The position numbers and the translations under genes are program-made. A stretch of 45,492 nt of DNA from CAZONU01 sp965370045 (GTDB lineage: Bacteria > Planctomycetota > SZUA-567 > JAKLDR01), in the NCBI GenBank assembly GCA_965370045.1, contig CBDUSI010000024.1:1-45492 (forward strand), given 5' to 3'. Position 1 is the stretch's first letter. Every line of letters starts with the position of its first letter. The notes below the pieces were generated by a model. It saw only the letters and a program-made list of their open reading frames with translations. It was not told the DNA's origin and made no database searches. This document shows positions 24,601-32,973 of the stretch, one piece after another.

Positions 24601-26432
24601 CCTGCGTCACCGTGCTGACCCTGACCGTGCCCGTGTGGATCCCCTGGCCCTACCTGGCGCCGGTCGCAGCGGTTGCCGGCGCGCTGGCTGTCGCCTACCT
24701 GGCGCTGGCCAACAAGGACGAGACCGGGCTCGCGCGCGACGGCGCCCACGCGATTGCCGCGGCGGTGCTGGCCTTGGCCGCCGGCTTCCAGGTGCTGCGC
24801 GATGACGTCGCGGCGCTGCCCGAACTGGCCTTGGCCATCTTCGCAGTCTTACAGGTGAAGGCCGCCCTGGAGCGGCGCTCTCGCGCCCTGGAATACAGCT
24901 CGCTGGGGCTTTTCGGAATCGCTTACCTGCTGGCTTGGTCGGACTTCGACCTCGCGGTCGAGCACTACTGCCTGGCGGCGGCGGCGCTGCCGGTGGCCTA
25001 CTACGTCCTGAGCTTCGTCGGCCGCCGCCTTTCCTGGCCAGCCTTCACGGAAAGCGCCTTCGACCTGGGCGCGCCCGCAACGGTGCTGGCGCTGTTCATG
25101 GCCTTCACCTTCTCCATGTCCAAACCCACGTCCCGCGCGCTGTGGTTCCAGGCGGATCTCTGGTACGCGATTGGCACCACGGGAGTGCTGGCTGCCACCT
25201 ACCTGGTGCTGGCCTTCACGACCAACCCCCGCAAGTGGCTGCACCCGGTGGCCGCCAACCTGCTGGGCACGGCGCTGGCCGCGGGTTCCTACCTTCTGGT
25301 GTTGAGAGTGTTCTCCACGGGTACGCCCTACCGCGCGCTGTGGATCATGGGAGCCGTCCCGGTGCTGATCGCCTACGGGCTGGTGCTGCGCAGGAAGGGC
25401 ATGCGCCCGCGCGGGCTGGCCGCGGTGGGCGTGGGCGTGGCAGTATCGCTCCTGTCGCTGTGGCAGGCGCTGCGCTTCCCGGACGAGCCGCTGGTGGCCA
25501 CCCTGGCGTTCGCGGCCGCCGCGGCGCTCTACGGGATGCTGGCCGCCATGCTGGGCTCGACCTGGTTCGGGGCCGCCGCATCGATGGCCTTCTCGGTGGC
25601 CTACTTCTCGCTCCTGAGGCACCTGGGCGTGGGGGGCAGCTTCTACGTGCTCTGGCTGGCGGCCCTGGGGCTCCTGCAGTCGCTGGTCGGCGGGTTCGGT
25701 GGCAAGGGCAGCCGCGAGCGGCGCCCGGCGATGTTCGTGGGCATGGCCCTGACTATCGGGATCATCTCCTGGATGATCTACAGGGGGGAAGTCTACTTCA
25801 CGCGAGGCGGGCGCGAACTGGACGTGGCCATCTGGACGACGCTGGGCTGCGCCGCGGTCTTCGCGGCCGTGGCGTTCCTGAGGCGCTCGAAGGCCGCGGC
25901 CTATCCCGCGGCGGCCATGCTGCTGGGCAGCTACTACCTGGTGCTTCACCGCTTCTCGGTCGCCTACACCGAGTTCTACACCGTGCCGGTGGCCGTGCTG
26001 GCGCTCATCTGGGCGCGGCTGGTGATCCGCCCCAAGTGGGGCGTCACCGGCGAGAACCTGGCCGCTGGCGGCGGGCTGGGCCTGGCCCTGCTGCCCTCCC
26101 TGATCCTGTCGCTGGACCGGACGGCGCCGGAGCACCTGGGCCACATGCTCGCGGCCCTCGGTCTGGCGCTGGTCGCCGTGCTGCTGGGCATGTTCTTCAG
26201 GCGCAAGGTGTATCTGGGCGCCGGCTGCAGCGCTTTCGTTATTGAAGGGCTGATCAAGCTCTACCACTTCAAGGTGCGGTACGAGGTCAGCGACTGGATA
26301 TGGCTGCTGCTGGTCGGGCTGGTGATCCTGGGTTTCGTGCTCTACGCCGAGACCCGGCGCAACAAGCGCCTGCGGGCCCGCGCCGAGGATGCCAAGGAGA
26401 AGCTCATGGAGATGTTCAAGGAGTGGGAGTAG
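21678..26432 (+). CDS. Very large polytopic membrane protein (DUF2339/SCO7613-like)
   Basis: This 1584-residue protein has a soluble N-terminus with a helical segment (about 1-100), a Pro/Glu-rich linker (about 100-180), then hydrophobic helices almost to the end, more than thirty by eye. The first membrane stretch, NLRLLANLGILVFNIGLIGF with WGGWQDRTKVAVLVGYTVLL, matches the opening of DUF2339/DUF2157 and SCO7613-type membrane proteins, which have no known function. Blocks repeat inside the protein: WPAFGRSAFDM, WRAFTESAFDM and WPAFTESAFDL head similar helix groups near 24.07, 24.56 and 25.04 kb. The start TTG has GAGG six bases upstream; no ATG is available near the beginning. The tail is charged and cytoplasmic. 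Confidence 0.85.
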   Translation: MTVGGRGGELGSRGGSEALAELRALLAERRVGAGGEHHAQALAVSRAAARRAEFLEGVFAETLAWRDAGLVGHDETLALRGALTEEIEELRGGIEELSSPAPKAGIPVAKLISPTPPGEPAVPVLRLVPESEEEEKTPPGPPAPAPVPPRAPEPVSKPAAVPPSPAPRPPAPEEPRPPWYTVERNLRLLANLGILVFNIGLIGFITSSWGGWQDRTKVAVLVGYTVLLLGGGLLLRLTTKLQVTGMALLALAVIAIPIDFFAVHYYRLSSLSVSVLGLLGSGSCMVVALGAAFVTREKLFFWIAYLANVAGACYLLDALELGPEAWPGPLLFLFGGFLALGAFRERGGATPDGVVDKLLSPAVRLSAMGAAACLVLHLVMWLAVGEIVAARDPLLVISPLALSGAYFTALALLRRDGRILAAPAILKAVVLGATLRALKVPEHEWPIYFMVFGVLLVSVSALFWRRVAIAWLWPHHLTGWVLGGAALLCASVSFVSHELGVGTPEGMSALDVFVLTVALPLVAGALFAVFRRGTVPTVLAGLLAVLECALLLKRFEAPWRAVPVAFLALAGAFAVLAMLARRGGEHQQQAGALTLLADGAAGLGLVCLLARAPLFWEGPDARWAALFAAGAGALYLTETLRGRAAAFPTLAAGYMLLIFGARSLGWDWTVLGALLAAGALLSVLTLGRRERFREAAHSLGQVAGAAAVVLAGCVYLWRPVGSPWALAALALAAALHVASALMTGFAILEYTGMFLAGAAYLAAAHEMGLPARRLGLPALALPAAFSALSAAGRRWSWPAFGRSAFDMAAVSSLAALTLSLTLLLGGYGILIAVAVIVPVGAAFLAAVRAANGEDECRSPVSVAGHALGACAMIAAVAVQVLWRGESVWPQVALVLTAAFYVHLALDRSARAAEYFAMALAAAAYLLIFPEFKLAAGRYGLVSMALPLVFYGVSSLGRQLGWRAFTESAFDMVVPACVTVLTLTVPVWIPWPYLAPVAAVAGALAVAYLALANKDETGLARDGAHAIAAAVLALAAGFQVLRDDVAALPELALAIFAVLQVKAALERRSRALEYSSLGLFGIAYLLAWSDFDLAVEHYCLAAAALPVAYYVLSFVGRRLSWPAFTESAFDLGAPATVLALFMAFTFSMSKPTSRALWFQADLWYAIGTTGVLAATYLVLAFTTNPRKWLHPVAANLLGTALAAGSYLLVLRVFSTGTPYRALWIMGAVPVLIAYGLVLRRKGMRPRGLAAVGVGVAVSLLSLWQALRFPDEPLVATLAFAAAAALYGMLAAMLGSTWFGAAASMAFSVAYFSLLRHLGVGGSFYVLWLAALGLLQSLVGGFGGKGSRERRPAMFVGMALTIGIISWMIYRGEVYFTRGGRELDVAIWTTLGCAAVFAAVAFLRRSKAAAYPAAAMLLGSYYLVLHRFSVAYTEFYTVPVAVLALIWARLVIRPKWGVTGENLAAGGGLGLALLPSLILSLDRTAPEHLGHMLAALGLALVAVLLGMFFRRKVYLGAGCSAFVIEGLIKLYHFKVRYEVSDWIWLLLVGLVILGFVLYAETRRNKRLRARAEDAKEKLMEMFKEWE

Positions 26433-26586
26433 TCGTCAACCGCCTGAACAGAGCAAGCGGATGACCGCCTTGAAAGGGCCCAGGGAGGTCGAACGCGAGA
26501 AATGAGCGTTTCCACAGGCCGAGGCGGCGTGTAAACTGTAGGGAAGGGCGAAGAGCTGCCCCCAATCTTGGCCGGAGGGAGCGAGC

Positions 26587-27278
<692 letters not shown>

Positions 27279-27282
<4 letters not shown>

Positions 27283-28721
27283 GGCTGCGCACCAGGATAT
27301 TCCTGGTCTTCTTCGCCGCCGCCGCCCTGGGTATCTACTACGTTGCCGACTGGGTCCGCGACGAGGTCCGGCCCCACTACCTCAAGTCCATGGAGGAGTC
27401 GCTGGTGGACACCTCCATCGTGCTGGCCGCGGGGGTGGAGCGCGACGTCCGGGAGGGCAAGCTCGACGTCTCCGAGCTGCGGGCCGTGTTCCGGGCCGCC
27501 CAGGAGCGGAAGTTCTCGGTGAGAGTCTACGACATGCTCAAGACCCGGGTGGATCTGCGAGTTTACGTCACCGACGGAAAGGGCATGGTGGTCTTCGACT
27601 CCGACGGCGGGCGCGACGAGGGCGAAGACTACTCCCAATGGAACGACGTCTACCTGACCCTCAAGGGCCGGTACGGCGTCCGGGCCACCTGGCGCGATCC
27701 CCGGGACCCGGCCAGCAACGTGCTCTACGTGGCCGCGCCGGTCCGTGAGGGGGAGAAGATCATCGGGGTCCTGACCGTCAGCAAGCCGCTGGACAGCGTC
27801 AACATCTTCATCGCGGACGCCAAGCGCAAGATCGTGATCGGCGCGCTGGCCGCCCTGGCCGTCGGGCTGCTCCTGAGCTGGCTGCTCTCCGGGTGGGTCA
27901 TCCGGCCGCTGCGGCGCCTCACCGCCTACGCCCAGGCGGTCCGCGACGGGGAGCGCGCCGCGCCGCCCAAGCTGGGCGGCGGCTCGATGGGCACCATGGC
28001 CGCGGCCCTGGAGGAGATGCGCGAGGCCCTGGAGGGCAAGAAGTACGTCGAGAACTACGTCGGCACCCTGACCCACGAGATCAAGGGGCCGCTCTCGGCC
28101 ATCCGCGGCGCGGCCGAGCTGCTCGGCGAGGAGCTGCCCCCTGAGCGCCGCGCGCGCTTCGCCGCCAACGTCCGCGGCGAGACCGCCAGGATCGGGCAGG
28201 TGATCGACCGGCTGCTGGAGCTGGCCTCGCTGGAGAACCGCCGCGGACTCCGCGACGTGGCGGAGGTCGACCTCGCCGAGCTGGCCGCGGAGGTCGCCGG
28301 CAGCCTGGCGGCGGCGCTGGAGTCCGCGGGGGTCTCGCTGCGCAATGAAGCGGAGGGTCCCGCGCCGGTGCGCGGGGAGCGCTTCCTGCTCCGCGGGGCG
28401 CTGGCCAACCTGCTCCGCAACGCGGTGGAGTTCAGCCCCCGCGGCGGGGAGATTCTGCTCACGCTCAAGGAAGCGGGCGACGGCTTCGAGCTGGCCGTGG
28501 CCGACGGCGGCCCGGGGGTCCCCGACTACGCGCTGGGGCGGGTCTTCGAGAAGTTCTACTCGCTGGCCCGGCCGGCCACCGGCCGGAAGAGCTCTGGCCT
28601 GGGCCTCAGCTTCGTGCGCGAGGTGGGGCTGCTCCACGGCGGCGAAGCCGCCCTGGAAAACCGCCCGGAGGGCGGCGCCATCGCGCGGCTGCGGCTGCCG
28701 CGCATGCCACCGGCCGACTGA
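27279..28721 (+). CDS. creC: Sensor histidine kinase CreC
   Basis: This 480-residue protein has two membrane helices (about residues 6-25 and 184-206) bordering an outer sensor domain. The sensor domain has strong resemblance to E. coli CreC: VYVTDGKGMVVFDSDGG, then DYSQWNDVYLTLKGRYGVRA and SNVLYVAAPV. A HAMP-like linker follows, then the kinase with His266 in LTHEIKGPLSAIRGAAELL, an N box at LANLLRNAVEFS and G boxes PGVPDYALGRVFEKFYSL and KSSGLGLSFV. The YALxRxFExFYSL and KSSGLGL wording is what CreC has in enterobacteria. The GTG start overlaps the creB stop, and GGGAGGAAG lies upstream. The signal it senses is not evident from the sequence. Confidence 0.93.
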
Positions 28722-28744
28722 CGTTCTTCACGGCCTTCTTCCTT

Positions 28745-28798
28745 TTCACGGAGTTTTCTCACCCGATTCACACTCCCTTCACGCGCGCAGGCTATATA
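28745..28798 (+). promoter_or_regulatory. creD promoter with phased CreB half-sites
   Basis: Half-sites TTCAC, TTCTC, TTCAC and TTCAC start at 28745, 28756, 28767 and 28778, each 11 bp apart. The last two form TTCAC-ACTCCC-TTCAC, an exact match to the TTCAC-N6-TTCAC cre tag known from E. coli. Ten bases after the last half-site is a TATATA -10 (28793-28798) without a -35, as in PhoB-type activated promoters. Confidence 0.8.
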
Positions 28799-28848
28799 TC
28801 TTACAGAAGCAACAGCGGCAGGTGACTCGAAGAGAGGGGAGAGCAGCC

Positions 28849-30093
28849 ATGAGTTTCAAGCGGATGGTGGCAATCGGGGGAGTTTATCTCATCGCCTGCG
28901 CGGGATGGGCGCTGCTGGGCACCACCACGCTGCTCAGGGCCGACGGATTCTCCGAGCGGCTGGGACGCGACGTGGAGTCCCTGTGGGGCGGGCCCATCGT
29001 CCAGGAGGCCCCGGAGTTCTCCGTGGCGGTACCTGGCACCAAGCGCAGCCGCAAGCTGCGCCCGGTGGCCAACAAGGTGGAGGTCAAGCTCGGGCTCGAC
29101 TATCGCCAGCGGGGGATGGTCCGCTACCCCACCTTCAAGGCCCGCTTCGAGGGCAGCTACACGGTCAAGAACAAGGAGAAGGTCGCCCAGAAGGTCCGCC
29201 TGCACTTCCAGTTTCCCTCCGCCGAGAGGACCTACAACAACTTCAGCTTCACCGTGAAGGATCCCGGAGAGAAAGGGAGTGGCGCCGCGTCCAGCGACGT
29301 CTCGGTGGACACCGCCGCGGGCATCCGCCAGAACATCGTGCTGCAACCCGGGCAGGAGAAGGAAGTGGTCATTGCCTACGAGACCCGGGGCATGCGCGAG
29401 TGGCGCTACCGGCCGGGGGGCTCGGTCGGCCGGGTGCAGGGCCTCAACCTGGTGGTCATCACCGACTTCCCGGACATCGACTTCCCGGAAGGCTCGCTCT
29501 CGCCCGACAGGAAGGCCGAGAAGTCCGGCGGGATGGAAATCACCTGGGAGAACTCCGACCTCATCACCCGGCAGGACATCGGGGTGCTCATCCCCGAGCC
29601 GCTCAACCCCGGGCCGCTCTCGGCGCGGATCACCTTCTTCGCGCCGGTCTGCCTGCTCTTCTTCTTCGTGCTGGTCGCGGCCATCAGCATCGTCTGCAAG
29701 GTGCGCATTCACTCCATGCACTACCTCTTCGTGGCTGCGGGCTTCTTCGCCTTTCACCTGCTCTTCGCCTACCTGGTGGACCACGTCAACGTGCACCTGG
29801 CCTTCGCGCTGGCGGCGGTGGCCACCGTGCTCCTGGTGACCGGCTACCTCACCGCGGCGCTGGGCAAGCCCTTCCCCTGGAAGGTCGCCGGCGGCGGGCA
29901 GATCTTTTACTTGTTGTTGTTCTCCTACAGCTTCTTCCTGAAGGGCATGACCGGGCTGACGGTGACCATCGGCTCGGTGCTGACCCTCGCCGCGCTGATG
30001 AAGGTCACCGCCAAGGTGGACTGGTTCGACTTCTTCGGCTCGGCCCGCAAAGAGAGACAGGAGCAGGTCCCGCTGGCCAAACCGCTGGCCTGA
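28849..30093 (+). CDS. creD: Inner membrane protein CreD family
   Basis: This 414-residue protein has one N-terminal helix (about residues 6-28), a large outer beta-rich domain (about 30-255) and five to six C-terminal helices. The C-terminal part matches the CreD end very well: HYLFVAAGFFAFHLLFAYLV, then FYLLLFSYSFFLKGMTGLTV and ending LAALMKVTAKVDWFDFF. The N-terminal domain is shorter and less alike than in enterobacterial CreD. In E. coli creD is the most strongly induced CreB target and affects envelope stress and colicin E2 tolerance. ATG follows AGAGGGGAGAGC. The promoter in front carries CreB half-sites, so control by the adjacent creBC is likely. Confidence 0.85.
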   Translation: MSFKRMVAIGGVYLIACAGWALLGTTTLLRADGFSERLGRDVESLWGGPIVQEAPEFSVAVPGTKRSRKLRPVANKVEVKLGLDYRQRGMVRYPTFKARFEGSYTVKNKEKVAQKVRLHFQFPSAERTYNNFSFTVKDPGEKGSGAASSDVSVDTAAGIRQNIVLQPGQEKEVVIAYETRGMREWRYRPGGSVGRVQGLNLVVITDFPDIDFPEGSLSPDRKAEKSGGMEITWENSDLITRQDIGVLIPEPLNPGPLSARITFFAPVCLLFFFVLVAAISIVCKVRIHSMHYLFVAAGFFAFHLLFAYLVDHVNVHLAFALAAVATVLLVTGYLTAALGKPFPWKVAGGGQIFYLLLFSYSFFLKGMTGLTVTIGSVLTLAALMKVTAKVDWFDFFGSARKERQEQVPLAKPLA

Positions 30094-30156
30094 GCCCGCC
30101 CGGGAAACCGGTGGGAGTGAAGGTGTCCAGCGAGGCTGAACAGGAGAAACAGGCAA

Positions 30157-31194
30157 GTGCCCACCCCCAGTTCTTCTTCCGCGCAGGAGGCGCCTTCCGT
30201 TCGGTCGATCAGCCCCGAGAGGACGACAGGACCGGAGACGGCGAAGCCGAAGTTCGCCCTGTTGACGCGATTCGTCACCGCCGCGGGCATCGTTGCCGGC
30301 GTCAGCACTCTGTTCGGTTTCCTCGGACGGCTCTGGTGGTTCTTCGACCTCTTCTCTCACTTCCGTGTCCAGTACTTCTGGGGGCTGGCCGCAGTCGCCG
30401 CTCTGCTGCTTCTCCTCAAGCGGCGCAAACTCGCTGCCTGCTTCGGCGCCGCGGCCGTCATCAACTTGGCCGTCATCCTGCCGTTGTACTTCGGCGGGGC
30501 CGGCAATGCCGCAGCACCGGGCGGAACGCTACGCGCCATGTTGATCAACGTCAACACCAAGCTCGGCGATCCGGTCCGTGTCGCACGGGTGCTGGAGGAA
30601 TACGATCCGGATATCATAGTGCTTGAGGAGGTGAACGACAGGTGGATTGCCGACTTGGCGGGAGCGATGAAATCCTATCCCCATTCGCGGAGCGAGCCAC
30701 GTGGCGACAACTTCGGCATCGCCCTGTACAGCAAGCTGCCCTTCACGCGGTCGGAGATCGTGTGCCTCGGGGATGCGCAGGTGCCGTCCGTATTCGTCGA
30801 GATCGAGACGGGCGGCGCGAAGTTCACCGTCGTGGGCACCCATCCACTTCCGCCTGCCGGACGCCATTACTCGCGCTGGCGAAACGGCCAGCTCGCCGAG
30901 ATCGCTGATCACATCGCAGGCATAGACACCCCGGTGTTGCTCCTCGGAGACCTGAACACCACTCCGTGGAATCACCATTTCAAGCGACTGCTGAGGCGAG
31001 TTGGACTGGAGAACGGATCACAAGGCCGAGGCGTTCAAGGTACGTGGCCGACGCACAGCCTTCTGCTGCGGATCCCGATCGATCACTGCCTGCATTCCCC
31101 TGAGATCAGAGTCGTGGAGAAGATGGTCGGTCCCGATGTCGGCTCGGATCACTTCCCGATCATCGTCGATTTCGTGGTGGCCGCCGGCAAGTAG
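30157..31194 (+). CDS. Membrane-anchored endonuclease/exonuclease/phosphatase (EEP) family protein
   Basis: This is a 345-residue protein. Two to three membrane helices (about residues 38-62, 70-86 and 93-111) precede an EEP domain at about 125-345. The core motifs are visible: NVN near the first strand, the metal ligand Glu in IIVLEEVND, the His in GTHPLPP, the GDLNTTPW loop and the final GSDHFPI. This is the layout of bacterial EEP proteins with an N-terminal membrane anchor, in which the catalytic domain faces outward. Substrates in the superfamily include DNA, phospholipids and phosphosugars, and the sequence alone does not choose. GTG is the start, with AGGAG upstream. Codon use looks slightly less GC-extreme than its neighbours. 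Confidence 0.87.
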   Translation: MPTPSSSSAQEAPSVRSISPERTTGPETAKPKFALLTRFVTAAGIVAGVSTLFGFLGRLWWFFDLFSHFRVQYFWGLAAVAALLLLLKRRKLAACFGAAAVINLAVILPLYFGGAGNAAAPGGTLRAMLINVNTKLGDPVRVARVLEEYDPDIIVLEEVNDRWIADLAGAMKSYPHSRSEPRGDNFGIALYSKLPFTRSEIVCLGDAQVPSVFVEIETGGAKFTVVGTHPLPPAGRHYSRWRNGQLAEIADHIAGIDTPVLLLGDLNTTPWNHHFKRLLRRVGLENGSQGRGVQGTWPTHSLLLRIPIDHCLHSPEIRVVEKMVGPDVGSDHFPIIVDFVVAAGK

Positions 31195-31287
31195 CAGAGC
31201 TTGAGCGATGTTCCAATCCGCGCTCCCGCAATCCCCTGCGCACCGGCCGGACCCGGGTCCATAAGCGGAATAGTGCACCAAAGACCC

Positions 31288-31316
31288 TTGCGCAAGCAAC
31301 AGGGAGTGCGTAGGAT
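31288..31316 (+). promoter_or_regulatory. Probable tRNA-Leu promoter TTGCGC-N17-TAGGAT
   Basis: The -35 TTGCGC (31288-31293) and -10 TAGGAT (31311-31316) are 17 bp apart. Transcription would start about 25 bases before the tRNA. Confidence 0.6.
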
Positions 31317-31347
31317 ATGAATCCGAACCGTCCTAAGTCACGCTCTT

Positions 31348-31430
31348 GCCCGGGTGGCGGAACGGCAGACGCGTCGGTTTCAAAAACCGATGGGGGCAAC
31401 CCCATGAGGGTTCGATTCCCTCCCCGGGCA
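31348..31430 (+). tRNA. tRNA-Leu (anticodon CAA), integration target
   Basis: The acceptor GCCCGGG pairs with CCCGGGC, with A as discriminator. The anticodon stem TCGGT/ACCGA has the 7-base loop TTCAAAA, giving anticodon CAA. A long variable arm (TGGGG-CAA-type stem) marks class II, and the T-arm is GAGGG-TTCGATT-CCCTC. The 3' end lacks an encoded CCA (TACCA follows); an identical 3' end followed by CCA lies at 42108-42133. The element inserted here has replaced the original end of the gene. Confidence 0.95.
31408..31430 (+). repeat. attL core (23 bp, in tRNA-Leu T-arm and acceptor)
   Basis: It is identical to 42108-42130. It covers the 3' side of the T-arm and the acceptor strand, a usual site for tyrosine integrases. 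The reading phase of the integrase is the same in both copies. Confidence 0.92.
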
Positions 31431-31663
31431 TACCAACAAAGAGGAACACCAGGGGCGTATCCCGGAACCTGACAGGAACTTGCGGCCCCGGTGGCGGGCA
31501 TGGTAGGAATCTCACAGGAACTATAAAGCCGCATACAGGCACCTCCCGGAACACAACAGGAGCACAACGGCCTGACGACCTGCGGGCGGTCATCGATGCT
31601 TGGCCGAGCCTTACCGCTGAGGTGCGAGCCGAGATCGCGGCGCTCGCCAGGGGGCGCTCATGA
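31431..31663 (+). other. Detached C-terminal coding part of the integrase (int tail)
   Basis: From attL the frame stays open as GSIPSPG (inside the core), then IPTKRNTRGV, three RN[LT]TG-type repeats and RPDDLRAVIDAWPSLTAEVR, ending ALARGRS before TGA 31661-31663. In the circular form it would join the integrase at 42129 in the same phase, adding 77 residues. The stop overlaps the next ATG as ATGA. It has no start of its own. Confidence 0.75.
31464..31571 (+). repeat. Left-arm repeats near attL (probable integrase arm sites)
   Basis: Three copies of GGAA-N5-6-ACAGGA[AG]C begin at 31464, 31506 and 31548, exactly 42 bp apart (four helical turns). The last extends to a 20-base stretch, cacaacaggagcacaacggc (31552-31571), that is repeated near attR. 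Confidence 0.7.
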
Positions 31664-32025
31664 GAACCTTCGAGCGGCCGCCTTGGCATCGCTGGGTATA
31701 TGGCGGTGGAGCGCCGCCATGCCCACGGAAGTACGACCGGTCCGAGAATGCCCGCGTGAAGGCGGCAGACTTGGCGCACATGGCGAGTTCTCAGCCTGGT
31801 GGTACGTCTATCCAAACCTTGGATTCTGTAACGAAACTCCCAAGCTGCCAGGAGTGCGGGCGGGTGATCACGGTCAAGGCGACAGGGCGGCCTCCCGATC
31901 ACTGCTCGGGTAGATGCCGGGTGCGTGCCCACCGGAGGAGGGCGAGGGACGCGAAGAGTAACACCGCAGCGACGCCGCGCGCGGTGGCCACGGGCCCGCC
32001 GCCGCCGCTCAATCTTCTGACTTGA
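31660..32025 (+). CDS. Zinc-ribbon protein, first gene of the element
   Basis: This 121-residue protein holds a C-x2-C...C-x3-C cluster in CQECGRVITVKATGRPPDHC and CSGRCRVRAHRRRARDA, the zinc-ribbon type that ends many small phage and plasmid proteins, followed by a very basic tail. DNA binding is likely but unproven. The ATG overlaps the stop of the integrase tail. In the circular form this gene would therefore be translationally coupled to the integrase, and in the integrated form it lies just downstream of tRNA-Leu and could be read from the tRNA promoter. Internal starts (MASSQPGG) are possible. Confidence 0.65.
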   Translation: MRTFERPPWHRWVYGGGAPPCPRKYDRSENARVKAADLAHMASSQPGGTSIQTLDSVTKLPSCQECGRVITVKATGRPPDHCSGRCRVRAHRRRARDAKSNTAATPRAVATGPPPPLNLLT

Positions 32026-32253
32026 GGGCGCACCCAGCGGCGCTATGGCTGGGGGAGCAACAACGCGAGGATGCTCTAGACCCGTCGTAAGTCGCGTGTT
32101 TACGGGTCCTTCCGGGGCCGGCAGAAGGTTGCGGATTCATTGGGCTCGCGCTCGCGCGCATTTTCGGGTTGAGATTTCCCCTGTGACGTTACATAGTCAG
32201 ACCGCAACAGGCATTCCGCAGCGGGTATAGCACCAGGCGCGCGCATTTCAGCC

Positions 32254-32283
32254 TTGACTTCCCCGCCTGGCCGGCGCTATACT
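32254..32283 (+). promoter_or_regulatory. Main promoter of the element TTGACT-N18-TATACT
   Basis: The -35 TTGACT (32254-32259) and -10 TATACT (32278-32283) each match consensus in five of six positions, 18 bp apart. It lies in a 277-base region (32026-32302) that otherwise holds only a 7-bp inverted repeat, GACCCGT/ACGGGTC (32079-32108), which may be an operator or a small terminator. Confidence 0.8.
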
Positions 32284-32302
32284 CTCAGTAGGAACGGTGC
32301 TC

Positions 32303-32437
32303 ATGATGGGGGCTCCGAGAATGAGACAGAGAGACCAAGCGGAAATCTGTGGCGGGGAGTATGGGTCTGCGCCTACGGCCATCATCCGTAGGTGGCGCTG
32401 TGCTCCCCGCTGCGTGCCTATGATGGAGGTGCGCTGA
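32303..32437 (+). CDS. Possible 44-residue leader peptide
   Basis: This short frame begins MMGAPRMRQRDQ about 15 bases after the expected transcript start, with AGGAACGG upstream, and its TGA overlaps the next ATG (TGATG). It contains three cysteines and is basic. No homologue is recognised. The position between a strong promoter and the first larger gene suggests a translated leader, but it could be an untranslated region that happens to be open. Confidence 0.35.
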   Translation: MMGAPRMRQRDQAEICGGEYGSAPTAIIRRWRCAPRCVPMMEVR

Positions 32438-32904
32438 TGAGTACACCGGAACTGGACGAGCAGATACGTGAGGCGGAGTCGCGGGTGCCGGCGCTGGTGG
32501 CCCGCTTGAAATCCGAGAGCGGGTTCACATTGCGCCGCGCGCTGATCTCGGATGAGCGGCTGGCCAGCGATGCGGGCCTGGACCGGGCTCGCCGCCGGCG
32601 GCAATCAGCGGATAGGTTTGAGGCGGCGGTCCGTGCGGGCCGCGAGGAGGAGGCCTATCAGGCCGTGGACGCGATGATGCCCCAGCTCCCAGAGCTGGAG
32701 GCACTGGGGCATCTCCTGTACGCGCTGCCATTCCTGCTGGGCGTCAAGTGTGTCTGGAATCTCACCGGCGAAGCGTGGACCGATACCGCCGGGGCCCAGG
32801 ACGTGCTGGGCAATCTCCTCGGCGACCTGGGCAGCCGGCTGCTCAACGCCGTGGAGTCGGTGCCGGCCGACGTGCGGAAAGCGCCGGACCAGGGCGCGGC
32901 GTAG
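32437..32904 (+). CDS. Hypothetical protein of the element (155 residues)
   Basis: The ATG at 32437 follows GGAGGTG at good spacing and overlaps the preceding short frame. The N-terminal half is helical and charged (LDEQIREAESRVPALVARLK), probably coiled. The second half (LEALGHLLYALPFLLGVKCV, then DVLGNLLGDLGSRLLNAVE) is more hydrophobic but too irregular for certain membrane helices. I do not recognise a family. It is the first full-size gene after the element promoter, so it is expected to be expressed early or constitutively; a regulator or copy-control role is possible but not shown. Confidence 0.65.
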   Translation: MSTPELDEQIREAESRVPALVARLKSESGFTLRRALISDERLASDAGLDRARRRRQSADRFEAAVRAGREEEAYQAVDAMMPQLPELEALGHLLYALPFLLGVKCVWNLTGEAWTDTAGAQDVLGNLLGDLGSRLLNAVESVPADVRKAPDQGAA

Positions 32905-32973
32905 CAGCTGACGACGGACCCCGGCGGCGGGCTCGCAGCTCGCCGCCGGGGCAAGCACTGAGGACGGCCACGC

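Noticed and set aside
28727..28731. A fifth TTCAC before creD
   Set aside because: It lies 18 bp from the next half-site, out of the 11-bp phase, so I do not count it as part of the CreB array.
30094..30120. GC-rich hairpin with a GAAA loop after creD
   Set aside because: The stem has a bulge and a wobble pair and no T-run follows; termination cannot be supported.
31346..31663. 105-codon frame starting at the tRNA as a gene of its own
   Set aside because: Its first part is the tRNA sequence itself. Only the part after attL is likely coding, and then as the integrase tail in the circular form.
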